Shown in pieces: positions 38,901 to 47,410 of a stretch of DNA of 64,000 nucleotides. A program made the position numbers and the translations under genes. Each line of letters begins with the position of its first letter. Position 1 is the first letter of the stretch. This DNA comes from Aquimarina latercula DSM 2041. Its GTDB lineage: Bacteria > Bacteroidota > Bacteroidia > Flavobacteriales > Flavobacteriaceae. A model generated the notes under the pieces. That model did no database searches and was not told where the DNA came from. It saw nothing but the letters and a program-made list of their open reading frames with translations. Where the stretch lies: contig NZ_AUMK01000003.1 in assembly GCF_000430645.1 (NCBI RefSeq), positions 496,001-560,000 of the forward strand, read 5' to 3'.

Positions 38901-39191
38901 ACTTTTTTTAATAGGATTAATGAATAATAATGACTCTACATTATATTGAAAATCACGAAGTACAGGAACTCCCATAATCATTGATGCCATAATCATAAAA
39001 ATGCCTGTAATGGCTCCCATAGTTTTGCCAATTACCAATGGTGCATTTTTTTTCACCAATCCCATCTCCACTCCTTGAAAAACAAAATCTACACCAACGA
39101 GAGAAAACAAAAAAAGAAACACAAAAAACACATATGTTTCTGGACGTTTTGCTCTATATTTAAGTTCAAATTTGAATATTTCGTACCACAT
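35919..39191 (-). CDS. ABC-2 type permease fused to M1-family aminopeptidase-like domain
   Basis: 1090 residues. The N-terminal half has two blocks of about six transmembrane helices (about 20-260 and 300-560), typical of ABC-2 permeases. A periplasmic part (about 590-1090) ends in an M1 metallopeptidase domain. The zinc motif is HEVAHQWFG (His about 933) with the third ligand Glu in ILETLSQY, and the catalytic Tyr in YVYYNKGA. The usual GxMEN substrate motif is not visible; a FSEAIGF segment sits at its place. This fusion is known in Bacteroidota, where the substrate is unknown. The ATPase gene lies 10 bases upstream in the same operon. Confidence 0.88.
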   Translation of the reverse strand: MWYEIFKFELKYRAKRPETYVFFVFLFLFSLVGVDFVFQGVEMGLVKKNAPLVIGKTMGAITGIFMIMASMIMGVPVLRDFQYNVESLLFINPIKKSDYIIGRFLGSFTVLLFIFSAVLFGMIVGELMPWHQDLLPFMPINYLQSFVIIVLPILFFGASLFFVTGMLSKKLLVVYTQGIFLFVFFLLTKAVKNEYIQAILDPFSLTTLTQVSKNWSVTERNSLEILFNGVMLHNKLFWMVLGVIILMIGYRKFSFTISSKTSKKNKVKKSNIEEELSVLGYSTPNISVQYTIKTYCLQLIVLSKFYIISLLKETSFWAIVICGMIIILINSVSLGTVYGVDSYPAAYFIVEELQEMSLYFFVILLLFYSGELIWKERNAKLNLIFDATPISDTIPLISKFVALVSIYIILMLSLIITGILFQIVNGYYNFELKVYFFGFFLEILPFLVLYTVIALLFQVISNNKFVGILLTLLFFIINISSEYFGFQHSLYKFGGKTLGTYSSMNGYGHFLKPYLWIKSYWLVFGSLLLVISAVFSVRGTETGLVKRFKTIRYRFSKPIKWFVISASLVFIGIGVYIFYNINILNDYWTNSEEITFRANYEKALKQYEYIPQPKITKVNLNIELFPENRSYEVHGYFILKNTLDQPIRDIHIQKKIASHVQLDSVIFVGNNVSIDTKYSQFDYSIYSLSETLLPGDSIKMKFIQSYNPIGFEDDNSSTQIVNNGTFLNNQEFPTIGYNKKYEVRDEDKREEYKLGTRQNKARREDERELVNGVSGGDSDGINFEAIIGTNNKQTAITSGTLMKQWEENNRNYFHYKTNSPMINFYSIVSAEYETRKDVWESSITDFTKPVSLEIYYHNNHIYNLDRMMASMKASLNYYSTNFSPYQYEQLRIMEFPRYEVFAQSFPNTIPFSEAIGFVLDIDDEQDVDMAFYVTAHEVAHQWFGMQVEAANVQGRHMILETLSQYAALMVLKNNYSEEKVQQFLEFQKEIYNKKRKKSNAREPSLALVENQDYVYYNKGAVAMYTLQQEIGENAVNKALEDFIKDWHSQNGMLKTASGRYATTKDLLSYFRQVTPEDLQYIITDLFEKVE

Positions 39192-39201
39192 AATTTTTGA
39201 A

Positions 39202-40068
39202 TTAATTATTAATTTGTGAAAAATAAACGTCCTCTAAACTGGCATTTATAGGAGCAAAACCATTTTTGGGATCTTCATCACTCAGCACATGAATAACAGG
39301 CTTGCCCAAAAACAGTTTTTTATTGATAACCTTATATTTCTTTTTATGGATATCTAATTCATTTTTAGCTATTGTTTTTTGATATACTTTACCTTCAATT
39401 TTTTGAATAAGCTCTAAGGGTTTTCCTTGTAGTACTACTTGACCTTGATTAATGATTGCCATATTAGTACATAACTCCTTTATATCATCCACTATATGCG
39501 TTGATAAAATGACAATTGTATTTTCGCCTATTTCACTTAATAGATTATAAAATCTGTTACGCTCCGCAGGATCTAATCCTGCAGTTGGTTCATCTACTAT
39601 AAGTAGCTTTGGGTTATTCAATAAAGCCTGAGCAATACCAAAACGTTGTTTCATTCCACCAGAATATCCTCCTAAGTTTTGATTTCTTACATCATACAGG
39701 TTTGTTTTATGCAATAAACTATTTACAACTTCTTTTCGTTCTTTTTTATTAGTTATACCTTTTAAAACTGCTAAATGATTGAGCAATATGTTTGCAGATA
39801 TTTTAGGATAAACACCAAATTGTTGTGGTAAATAACCAAGAGTTTTTCTAAGTTCTTTTTTCTCTTTCAAAACATTGATGTTTTCGAATTGAATTGAACC
39901 TATATCAGCTTCTTGCAGTGTCGAGATAGTCCTCATTAAAGTGGATTTCCCTGCACCATTGGGCCCTAATAACCCAAACATCCCTTTAGGAATATGCAGT
40001 GTAACATTCTGTAATGCTTTTACACCATTTGCATAGGTTTTTGATAAGTTATCTATGATTAGTTCCAT
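39202..40068 (-). CDS. ABC transporter ATP-binding protein (partner of ABC/M1 permease)
   Basis: 288 residues. Walker A is GLLGPNGAGKSTLMRTIS (about 32-49), Q-loop GYLPQQFGVYP, signature YSGGMKQRFGIAQ, Walker B LLIVDEPTAGLDP, switch His in STHIVDD. A C-terminal extension ends in NASLEDVYFSQI, the tail typical of ABC-2 ATPases. It energises the ABC/M1 permease encoded next. It is a close paralogue of the ATPase at 43781. Confidence 0.94.
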   Translation of the reverse strand: MELIIDNLSKTYANGVKALQNVTLHIPKGMFGLLGPNGAGKSTLMRTISTLQEADIGSIQFENINVLKEKKELRKTLGYLPQQFGVYPKISANILLNHLAVLKGITNKKERKEVVNSLLHKTNLYDVRNQNLGGYSGGMKQRFGIAQALLNNPKLLIVDEPTAGLDPAERNRFYNLLSEIGENTIVILSTHIVDDIKELCTNMAIINQGQVVLQGKPLELIQKIEGKVYQKTIAKNELDIHKKKYKVINKKLFLGKPVIHVLSDEDPKNGFAPINASLEDVYFSQINN

Positions 40069-40283
40069 ACTGTTCGTTTTTTAAATGATTCTATATTTCC
40101 AACAAACCTATGATCAAGTAACAAAAGAGGTAAATAATAGTTACTAACGAATTCAAAATAGGGATACAAACACGAACTAGAAATAGCAAATAAATTCATC
40201 CCTAGTTTGATCAGGTTTATATCGAGTTAAATAGTGTTCATCAACTTCTTTGGTGGAGATACATTATTTAATTAATATTGAAT

Positions 40284-41054
40284 ATGAGACCTAGAATTCT
40301 AAAAATCATTTTCTGGCTATTTGCTATATGTACTCCTTTTGTTTTAATCGTTTTAGTGGCCACGGAAGAAGAATTAATTGCCACTCTTTTATCATTCTTT
40401 TACTTCAGTATTCTATTTGTTGTAGGGATTCGTTGGGTGTCCAGACAATTAAAGACAATTATTAAACTAAAAAACGAAAAGTCTAAAACTGAATTATTAC
40501 ATCTAAAAAGTCAAGTGAATCCTCATTTCTTTTTTAATACCCTTAATAACCTATATGGTTTAGTAGAAGAAGATTCCAAAAAAGCTCAAGAATTAATACT
40601 AAAACTATCTGATATGATGCGGTATAGTATTTATGAAGGACAACGAGATTTTGTTACGGTTAAAGAAGAAATAGAATATCTTAAAAATTATATTGAGCTT
40701 CATAAAATGCGTTATCATAAAAAGACAGAAGTCAATTTTAACCTACATATTCAAAATGAAGAATCTAAGGTTATGCCATTACTGTTTATCATACTCTTAG
40801 AAAATGCATTTAAACATGGAGTAGAGAATTTAAGGGATGGAGCTTATATTCATATAAATATGACATCTGGCATCGATGAAATACATTTTGCAATAGAAAA
40901 TAACTTTGATGCATCCGAGGTTACCAAAGAACCTGGCATTGGTCTCAACAACTTGAAAAGAAGACTAGAATTAGTGTATCCAAAAAAACATTCTTTATCT
41001 TTTGCAATAACAGAAGATGTGTATAAAGTACAACTAACTCTTAAGCAATTATGA
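40284..41054 (+). CDS. LytS-type sensor histidine kinase
   Basis: 256 residues from the ATG at 40284; a TTG six bases upstream is possible. There are only two transmembrane helices (about 8-50), then a short coiled coil and the PF06580 domain with HLKSQVNPHFFFNTLNNLYG (His about 85) and an ATPase Asn in ILLENAFKHG, closing with GIGLNNLKRRLELVYP. It is a minimal membrane kinase, divergent from the ABC/M1 operon and translationally coupled to the LytTR gene (ATGA overlap). It likely controls the ABC operon. Confidence 0.9.
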   Translation: MRPRILKIIFWLFAICTPFVLIVLVATEEELIATLLSFFYFSILFVVGIRWVSRQLKTIIKLKNEKSKTELLHLKSQVNPHFFFNTLNNLYGLVEEDSKKAQELILKLSDMMRYSIYEGQRDFVTVKEEIEYLKNYIELHKMRYHKKTEVNFNLHIQNEESKVMPLLFIILLENAFKHGVENLRDGAYIHINMTSGIDEIHFAIENNFDASEVTKEPGIGLNNLKRRLELVYPKKHSLSFAITEDVYKVQLTLKQL

Positions 41055-41749
41055 TTAAGTATTTAATTATAGACGATGAACATGTAGCACACGGTATTAT
41101 AAAGCGTTACTGTGATTTATTACCAAACATGAAATTGCTTCAACATTGTTATGATGCTTTAGAAGCTTTTGAATATATGAACACTAATGAGGTAGATTTG
41201 ATTTTCCTAGATCTTAATATGCCAAAATTAAAAGGATTCGATTTTTTGAAAACACTTTCTAATCCTCCTAAAGTTATTGTTACCACAGCTTATAGCGAAT
41301 TTGCTTTAGAAGGATATGAATTGAATATTCTGGATTACTTGTTAAAACCTTTTAGTTTCGAACGTTTTCTAAAAGCAGTAAATAAGGCTACAGCATCAGA
41401 ATCAAAATCTATTTCCCCTAATCATCTCCGTACAGAAGCTCCTGAAAAAAGTATTTTTCTAAAAAGTAATAAAAAGTACATACAAGTTTTAATTGAGGAT
41501 ATTAAATACTTGGAATCTGCTGGGAATTATGCTAAGGTTGTTACAACTCAAGAAACCATAACTGTAAGAGAAAAAATAACTGATCTATTAGCTACAATAG
41601 CCAGTGATGATTTTTTACAAGTTCATAAATCATTTGCAGTAGCCAAAAAACATATAAAAAGTATCGAAGGAAATAGAATTTTAATTGCGGATCAAGTAAT
41701 ACCTATTGGCACTATGTATAAAATGAACATCACCCAATTATTTAAATAA
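41051..41749 (+). CDS. LytTR-family response regulator
   Basis: 232 residues: receiver domain with acidic DDEH, phospho-acceptor Asp in VDLIFLDLNMP (about 53), Thr in IVTTAYS and Lys in LLKPFSFERF. The LytTR domain is at about 130-232 (VHKSFAVAKKHIKSIEGNRILI, IPIGTMYK). Partner of the upstream kinase, overlapping it by 4 bases. It converges with a second LytTR regulator gene only 28 bases away. Confidence 0.93.
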   Translation: MIKYLIIDDEHVAHGIIKRYCDLLPNMKLLQHCYDALEAFEYMNTNEVDLIFLDLNMPKLKGFDFLKTLSNPPKVIVTTAYSEFALEGYELNILDYLLKPFSFERFLKAVNKATASESKSISPNHLRTEAPEKSIFLKSNKKYIQVLIEDIKYLESAGNYAKVVTTQETITVREKITDLLATIASDDFLQVHKSFAVAKKHIKSIEGNRILIADQVIPIGTMYKMNITQLFK

Positions 41750-41777
41750 AACTTAGGTATATATCTAATTGATATCG

Positions 41778-42485
41778 CTAAATACCATCTATTCTATTTA
41801 GAATTAACTTTCTATAAGATTTACTTATAGGTAATTTACTATCATTTTGTAATACTATTTGATTTCCATCAATTAACTTAAGTTTATTAAAATTGACAAC
41901 ATATGACTTATGAATTCTAACGAAGTTATCAGATAATTTTTCTAAAAAATCGGATAATGTTACAGGTGTTAGAATCATTTGATTTGTATATATTTTGATA
42001 TAGTTACCATAAGCTTCTATATAGTTAATAGTTTCTAAGTCTAATTTAATAATCTTCTTATCACTCTTAACATATACAGATTTTGTACTTTTTTCTTTTT
42101 CTACAACAACAGTATCCTGAATAGGACTTGTTTGCTGTTGCACTTTTAAAACAGCTTGTAAAAATCGTTCCAAACTAAAAGGTTTTAGTAAATAATCTGT
42201 TACCGATAATTCAAAACCTTCTACTGCATATTCAGGATATGCTGTAGTAATAATCACATGAGGTTTGTGACGAATTGTTTTTAATAAACTAATACCAGAT
42301 AATTTTGGCATATTGATATCTAGAAACAATAAGTCGACCGTATTATCCTGTAAAAACTCCATTACTTCAAACGCATTTTTACAGGTATTTACTACCTCTA
42401 AATATGGGATTTCTTTAATGTAACTCTCTATAATTTGTCGAGCTATTGGTTCATCATCTGCTATTAAACACTGTAGTACTTTCAT
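41778..42485 (-). CDS. LytTR-family response regulator
   Basis: 235 residues. The receiver has DDEP, Asp in VDLLFLDINMP (about 54), Thr in IITTAYP and Lys in LLKPFSLERF. The LytTR domain contains VRIHKSYVVNFNKLKLIDGNQI and LPISKSYRK. Its ATG directly follows the kinase stop codon (zero-base spacer). It is highly similar to the facing regulator at 41051, so the two pairs are a duplicated module in head-on orientation. Confidence 0.93.
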   Translation of the reverse strand: MKVLQCLIADDEPIARQIIESYIKEIPYLEVVNTCKNAFEVMEFLQDNTVDLLFLDINMPKLSGISLLKTIRHKPHVIITTAYPEYAVEGFELSVTDYLLKPFSLERFLQAVLKVQQQTSPIQDTVVVEKEKSTKSVYVKSDKKIIKLDLETINYIEAYGNYIKIYTNQMILTPVTLSDFLEKLSDNFVRIHKSYVVNFNKLKLIDGNQIVLQNDSKLPISKSYRKLILNRIDGI

Positions 42486-43460
42486 TTAAAAATTAAGATT
42501 TAATGCCACTTGATAAAAATCTTTTTCTTGTTTTACTTGTAACTTGTATTTGTCTGTATACATCAAATCTAAACGTTTTTTCGCATTTTGTAAACCAATG
42601 CCACTTTTTCCTTTTTCAATATTTGTTGTACGAATGGAATCTATAGTATTCAAGCAATTAAAGTTAAGAGAATCCTTTTCTATCTCAATATTTACTGATA
42701 CTTTGCTTTTTACTCCTTCTAAAACTCCCAAATGCTTAAAAGCATTTTCTACAAAAACAATAAATAGCATCGGGGCTATAATTTTATCAGAAGGATCATA
42801 ACCTTTAATGTTTAATTGGATATCTGCTTTATCTTCTAATCTTATTTTCTCTAATGAAATATAGTTTTCAAGGTATTTGATTTCTTTCTCTAAAGGAACA
42901 AATGTTTCCTTCGTTTCATACAAGCTATATCTTAACAAATCAGAAAGTTTGAGCATCAAGTCTGGTAATTTTTCGGATTTAATCACAGATAAACCATATA
43001 GGTTATTCAAGGTATTAAACAAAAAATGAGGATTTAATTGTGCTTTCAAGAGCTTTAACTCAGCCTCTTTTTCTTCCTGACGTCTGTAAAAACTATCTCT
43101 AGCCAACTTCAAAGCGGTTCCAAATAGTATTACCAATAGAACAGCTCCAAATATATTTAATAACATTCTCCATTGAAAGCTTTCAAAAAAACTACTTAAC
43201 AAAGCAACTCCCAAAAAAGTAAAAAATGTAATATTTAAAGAAAATAAAACAACTCCTAGTACCCTTTTATTTGTAAAAAACAGCGGTAATATTTTCAGAT
43301 TACTGATATAAACAGGAGGTATTATAAAAGCAATAATAGCAGAAGATGCCAGCAATCTATTTTCGGCTTGGATAACCATCAAAAATATAATCATCAAAAA
43401 CAACCAAACGAGTATGTTTTGTACAAGTTTATTATCAACCCAAGTATCTAATCTTGACAT
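42486..43460 (-). CDS. LytS-type sensor histidine kinase
   Basis: 324 residues. Four transmembrane helices (about 12-130) are followed by a basic linker and the His_kinase domain: LKAQLNPHFLFNTLNNLYG (His about 152), LRYSLYETKETF, ATPase Asn in FVENAFKHLG, and GIGLQNAKKRLDLMY. It is divergent from the second ABC transporter operon (43781-46328), which is its likely target. Confidence 0.91.
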   Translation of the reverse strand: MSRLDTWVDNKLVQNILVWLFLMIIFLMVIQAENRLLASSAIIAFIIPPVYISNLKILPLFFTNKRVLGVVLFSLNITFFTFLGVALLSSFFESFQWRMLLNIFGAVLLVILFGTALKLARDSFYRRQEEKEAELKLLKAQLNPHFLFNTLNNLYGLSVIKSEKLPDLMLKLSDLLRYSLYETKETFVPLEKEIKYLENYISLEKIRLEDKADIQLNIKGYDPSDKIIAPMLFIVFVENAFKHLGVLEGVKSKVSVNIEIEKDSLNFNCLNTIDSIRTTNIEKGKSGIGLQNAKKRLDLMYTDKYKLQVKQEKDFYQVALNLNF

Positions 43461-43780
43461 ATTAATTTTTTAAATTTTACATTCAAAAATAAGTTTTGGT
43501 TTATGAAATACCTCTTTTTCATGATGTAAGTACTACTTTTTTATTCAAGTTGATCAATTTAAAGGTTAAACGGACATTTGTTACTATATCACGATACACC
43601 CACCACTCATCATTCTTTTTTCTTTCTATTGGTATAATATATCACTTTTGATCTCAATCAATTAAATATCACATATATGAAATCGCTAATAGAATTTATC
43701 ATTGAATTAACCATCCTTATAATAGAAAGTATCGGAATGTATTAAAATCTAGTTATTAATAATTTAATAAATAACAAAAC
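43461..43780. other. 320-base divergent intergenic region, possible 22-codon micro-ORF
   Basis: Contains CACTTTTG (7/8 match to a -7 box) at about 43653, a TTGATCAA palindrome near 43552, and a 22-residue frame at 43677-43745 (MKSLIEFIIELTILIIESIGMY) that would encode one short hydrophobic helix ahead of the ABC ATPase. The micro-ORF is only a possibility. Confidence 0.35.
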
Positions 43781-44644
43781 ATGAAACTGGAAATCAAAAA
43801 CGTATCAAAAAAATACAATAGAAATAAATATGGGTTGAAAGATTTTTCAATTACTATCGAAAAAGGAATATTAGGTTTACTAGGCCCTAATGGAGCAGGA
43901 AAATCAACACTTCTTAAAATGATAGCTACCATTAGTAAACCAACAGACGGCACAATAATTCTGAACAGAAATAACATTCTGAAAGATGCAAATTACATCA
44001 GAAAGCAATTAGGTTTTCTTCCACAAGATTTTGGAGTATACCAAAACCTTAATGCCTTTGAGTTTTTAGAATATATAGCAGCTTTAAAAGGTATTGGAGG
44101 CCCAAATCTTAAAACAAAAATACAACAGTTACTAGAAGGGCTTAATTTATTAGAGGCAGCTAAAAAACCAATAGGAAGCTATTCTGGAGGAATGAAACAA
44201 CGCGTAGGAATAGCACAAACACTTTTAAATGATCCTAAAATTATAATATTTGATGAACCTACTGTGGGGTTAGATCCCGAAGAAAGGGTTCGTTTTAGGA
44301 ATCTTATTTCGGATTTAGCGCAAGATTGTATCGTTATTTTATCATCACATATCGTATCCGATATTGATACCATAGCTGATCAAGTGGCTGTAATGAAAGA
44401 CGGTACGCTATTATCGCAAGGAAACCAAGAACAACTCATAAAATTAGTTGATCAAAAAGTTTTTGAAATCATTATCAATAAAGAAGAGTTAAAAGATTTT
44501 AAAAATCATCAAATCATTGTTAGTACAGCAAGAAAAGAACAAGGATTAATGATTAGATATATCTCCGAAAATCCAATAATGGGATCTAAATCAAAAAAAG
44601 CCAATCTAGAAGATGCTTATTTATACTTAACTAAAACAAATTAA
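43781..44644 (+). CDS. ABC transporter ATP-binding protein
   Basis: 287 residues. Walker A GLLGPNGAGKSTLLKMI (about 32-48), Q-loop FLPQDFGVYQ, signature YSGGMKQRVGIAQ, Walker B IIIFDEPTVGLDP, switch His SSHIVSD, and the C-terminal KANLEDAYLYL tail. Paralogue of the ATPase at 39202. It is first in an operon with a 39-residue membrane peptide and an ABC-2 permease. Confidence 0.94.
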   Translation: MKLEIKNVSKKYNRNKYGLKDFSITIEKGILGLLGPNGAGKSTLLKMIATISKPTDGTIILNRNNILKDANYIRKQLGFLPQDFGVYQNLNAFEFLEYIAALKGIGGPNLKTKIQQLLEGLNLLEAAKKPIGSYSGGMKQRVGIAQTLLNDPKIIIFDEPTVGLDPEERVRFRNLISDLAQDCIVILSSHIVSDIDTIADQVAVMKDGTLLSQGNQEQLIKLVDQKVFEIIINKEELKDFKNHQIIVSTARKEQGLMIRYISENPIMGSKSKKANLEDAYLYLTKTN

Positions 44645-44648
44645 TATC

Positions 44649-44768
44649 ATGAAAAAATCACGAAATAAGAAAACTATCGCAGGTATATCAATTATAACTG
44701 CACTAATAATAATTGCAATTATAATATTCTTACAAAAGGCACATATTGGGGTTTATTATGCTTACTAA
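44649..44768 (+). CDS. 39-residue single-helix membrane peptide between ABC genes
   Basis: ATG 4 bases after the ATPase stop, TAA 12 bases before the permease ATG. It encodes a basic N-terminus (KKSRNKK), one very Ile-rich helix of about 20 residues, and the tail QKAHIGVYYAY. Position and composition argue for a genuine small gene. It could be an accessory subunit or a small exported signal; unrecognised. Confidence 0.6.
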   Translation: MKKSRNKKTIAGISIITALIIIAIIIFLQKAHIGVYYAY

Positions 44769-44780
44769 ATATCATTCATT

Positions 44781-46328
44781 ATGAAAACATTCTTATCAAC
44801 TATAAAATTTGATTACCTACAAAGAACCAGAAGTTACAGCTTTCTTATCACCTTATGTATAAGTCTAGCGATAGCATATACATTTGTACCTGAACCTAAT
44901 GCCAGTTATTCTACTATTAGAATTGCTGATCATGTTGGATATTATAATGCTGCTTGGTTCGGATATGTTACTGCTATAATGACTAGTATATTCTTATCAT
45001 TAATTGGCTTCTATTTAGTTAACGGCAGTATTAATAAAGATTTAACCACTAAAATCGGGCATATAACTGCTTCCACCCGAATAACTAATTTTAAATACCT
45101 TTTATCCAAAGTACTCAGTAATTTTTTGGTATTAGTTACTATAGTGTTCATTGTTTTTTTAATGAGTATTATACTATTTTATTTATATAATGATGGTTAT
45201 TCATTAGAAATATTAAACTTTTTAATTCCGTATCTATTAGTTCCAATTCCAGCAATGTTTTTTATAGCTGTTTTGGCAATAATTTTTGAAGTAGTATTTA
45301 GAAAATATTCAGTACTACAAAATATCGGGTTCTTCTTTTTATTTTCAGCATTAGTATTTTCAGCTAATAATGATAAATCACAATTTGCTCTAGACCCATT
45401 TGGTACTAAAATAGTAATGCATCACATGGAAGAAACGGTTAGAAGCATTATAAAAGTAGAAGAAAAAACAGATTTATCCATCGGATATGCTATTGGAAAT
45501 ATAAAAGAGACTAAAAAGTTTGAATTTAATGGAATATCATTTCCCACAGTATTTATTGTAAGTCGTTTCATATGGGTATTACTTGGTATGATGATGATAA
45601 TGGTCGTTACACCATTATTCCACAGGTTTAGTATTAAAGAGAAACTAAGAAGTATTAGTTTAATTCCTAAAATTCTGAAGACACAAAATAATCAAGAGAT
45701 CATAGTATCTGAATTAAAGAAATCCACCACTAATTATGGGATTATTTCTTTGGTCAAAACAGAACTAATGCTACTCTTTAGAAAAGGAAAAAGATGGTTA
45801 TGGATTATTAACATAATTGGGGTTATATCCTTGGCAATTGTACCTATTAATATAGCATATCCATTGATTCTTCCGGTCCTATGGTTTTTACAAGTTCATA
45901 GACTATCAGAAATATCTTCCAAAGAAATATATAATAATGTACATCATATTACATTTACATCATATAAACCATTAAGTAGATTATTAAGTTCACAACTAAT
46001 TGCCGGAACAATACTAATGTTATCACTAGCTTCACCATTAATTATAAGACTGTTTATAACATTTGATTTATTATCAAACGCTCATATAATAATTGGGTCA
46101 ATTTTTATTGTTTTGTTGGCATCCACTTTAGGAATACTGACTAAAGGAAAGAAGTTATTCGAAATAGTATTCTTTATGATAACGTATGCAAACATGAACA
46201 AAATACCATTTATGGATTACTTCGGAGGACTAAACCATAATAACAATTATATAGTATCCTTAACAATAATAACTTTGTTTTTGAGTATGATCGCATTCTT
46301 AACAAGAAGATATCAATTAAAAAATTGA
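44781..46328 (+). CDS. ABC-2 type permease, 12-helix, without peptidase domain
   Basis: 515 residues with two blocks of about six transmembrane segments (about 20-280 and 330-510). A conserved FDYLQRTRSYSFLITLCISLAIAY start and an extracytoplasmic loop with DHVGYYNAAWFGY are visible. No Walker or peptidase motifs. Together with the ATPase at 43781 it forms an exporter. In contrast to the 35919 system, it lacks the periplasmic M1 domain. Confidence 0.85.
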   Translation: MKTFLSTIKFDYLQRTRSYSFLITLCISLAIAYTFVPEPNASYSTIRIADHVGYYNAAWFGYVTAIMTSIFLSLIGFYLVNGSINKDLTTKIGHITASTRITNFKYLLSKVLSNFLVLVTIVFIVFLMSIILFYLYNDGYSLEILNFLIPYLLVPIPAMFFIAVLAIIFEVVFRKYSVLQNIGFFFLFSALVFSANNDKSQFALDPFGTKIVMHHMEETVRSIIKVEEKTDLSIGYAIGNIKETKKFEFNGISFPTVFIVSRFIWVLLGMMMIMVVTPLFHRFSIKEKLRSISLIPKILKTQNNQEIIVSELKKSTTNYGIISLVKTELMLLFRKGKRWLWIINIIGVISLAIVPINIAYPLILPVLWFLQVHRLSEISSKEIYNNVHHITFTSYKPLSRLLSSQLIAGTILMLSLASPLIIRLFITFDLLSNAHIIIGSIFIVLLASTLGILTKGKKLFEIVFFMITYANMNKIPFMDYFGGLNHNNNYIVSLTIITLFLSMIAFLTRRYQLKN

Positions 46329-46377
46329 AAACTAATATTATAATATCATAAAGTTTATTTAAAACTCTTGTTTCAAC

Positions 46378-46410
46378 TACCCACCCTAGTATTTGGTGGG
46401 TATATTTTTA
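46378..46410 (+). terminator. rho-independent terminator of the ABC operon
   Basis: TACCCACC/GGTGGGTA 8-bp stem, 9-base loop, followed by TATTTTTAT. Confidence 0.8.
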
Positions 46411-46447
46411 TATATTTATAACCATATAAACACACATCTATCATCTC

Positions 46448-47374
46448 ATGAAATTTGCAAAACCCTCCCTTCAGTGTAGTCTTATTTTTACCTTAGCTTT
46501 GTCTTTTATGGTAATATCCTGTGGAAAAGACAATACCAAAAAAGATAATACTCCAAAAGATGTAGTTAAAAAGGATACTACTAAAACAGCATTAAAAAAA
46601 GCATTAACATTTTACACTTCTTTTGACAATGGAACTGATGCTGATTTTTCTTTAGGAGATCCTAAATTATATACTGTTCCATCAAGAAAAGCCAGAGATT
46701 CTGCCAAAATGGGTTTACACAAAGAAGGAGTTAGTTTATCAGAAAACCAAGGTTTAAAAGGTGGAGCTCTTCTTTATGAGAAGGATAGTAAAGGTTATAT
46801 TTATTATACTAGTAAAGATAATATTACTTACAATCAAAAAGAATGGAATGGAGCTGTTTCTTTTTGGCTCAATCTTGATCCTGCTACAGATTTAGAGCCA
46901 GGATATTGTGATCCAATCCAAATTACGGATGTAAGTTATAATGATGCATCTATTTGGGTAGATTTTACCAAAGAAAACCCTAGAGATTTCAGACTGGGAG
47001 TTATTGGAGATAAAATTTCTTGGAAAAAAGATACTACCATATCTGACAATGATGACCCAGTTTTTAAAAATCAATTAATTCCAGTCTCTCAGCCTCCTTT
47101 TGCAAAAGGAACTTGGACGCATATTTTTATAAATTTTAAAAATTTAAATTCTGGAAAAGGTGAAACTTCTTTATACATCAACGGTGTATTAAAGGGACAA
47201 CGAGATGATATTACAGATCCTTTTTCATGGGAATTAGAAAAATCTAATATTTATTTAGGATTAGGATATATAGGATTGATGGATGAACTGTCTATTTTTA
47301 ACAGAAATCTTACTCAAAAAGAAATATCTACATTATTTGCTCTAGAAAATGGAGTTCACACACTTTTAAAATAA
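46448..47374 (+). CDS. LamG-domain lipoprotein
   Basis: 308 residues. A long signal peptide ends in lipobox Cys25 (VISCGKD), then a Lys/Asp/Thr-rich linker (about 26-55). A concanavalin-like LamG domain fills about 57-305: LTFYTSFDNGTDADFS, AVSFWLNLDP, ETSLYINGVLKGQRDD and GLMDELSIFNRNLTQKEI are its typical strands. It probably binds glycans or protein at the surface. It is separated by 36 bases from the acylase gene that follows and may be co-transcribed. Confidence 0.8.
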   Translation: MKFAKPSLQCSLIFTLALSFMVISCGKDNTKKDNTPKDVVKKDTTKTALKKALTFYTSFDNGTDADFSLGDPKLYTVPSRKARDSAKMGLHKEGVSLSENQGLKGGALLYEKDSKGYIYYTSKDNITYNQKEWNGAVSFWLNLDPATDLEPGYCDPIQITDVSYNDASIWVDFTKENPRDFRLGVIGDKISWKKDTTISDNDDPVFKNQLIPVSQPPFAKGTWTHIFINFKNLNSGKGETSLYINGVLKGQRDDITDPFSWELEKSNIYLGLGYIGLMDELSIFNRNLTQKEISTLFALENGVHTLLK

Positions 47375-47410
47375 AAACTCGTACACCTTATTTATTATAT
47401 AACTAACTCT

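Noticed and set aside
43677..43745. 22-residue hydrophobic micro-ORF before the ABC ATPase
   Set aside because: Too short to support without conservation; noted within the intergenic entry only.
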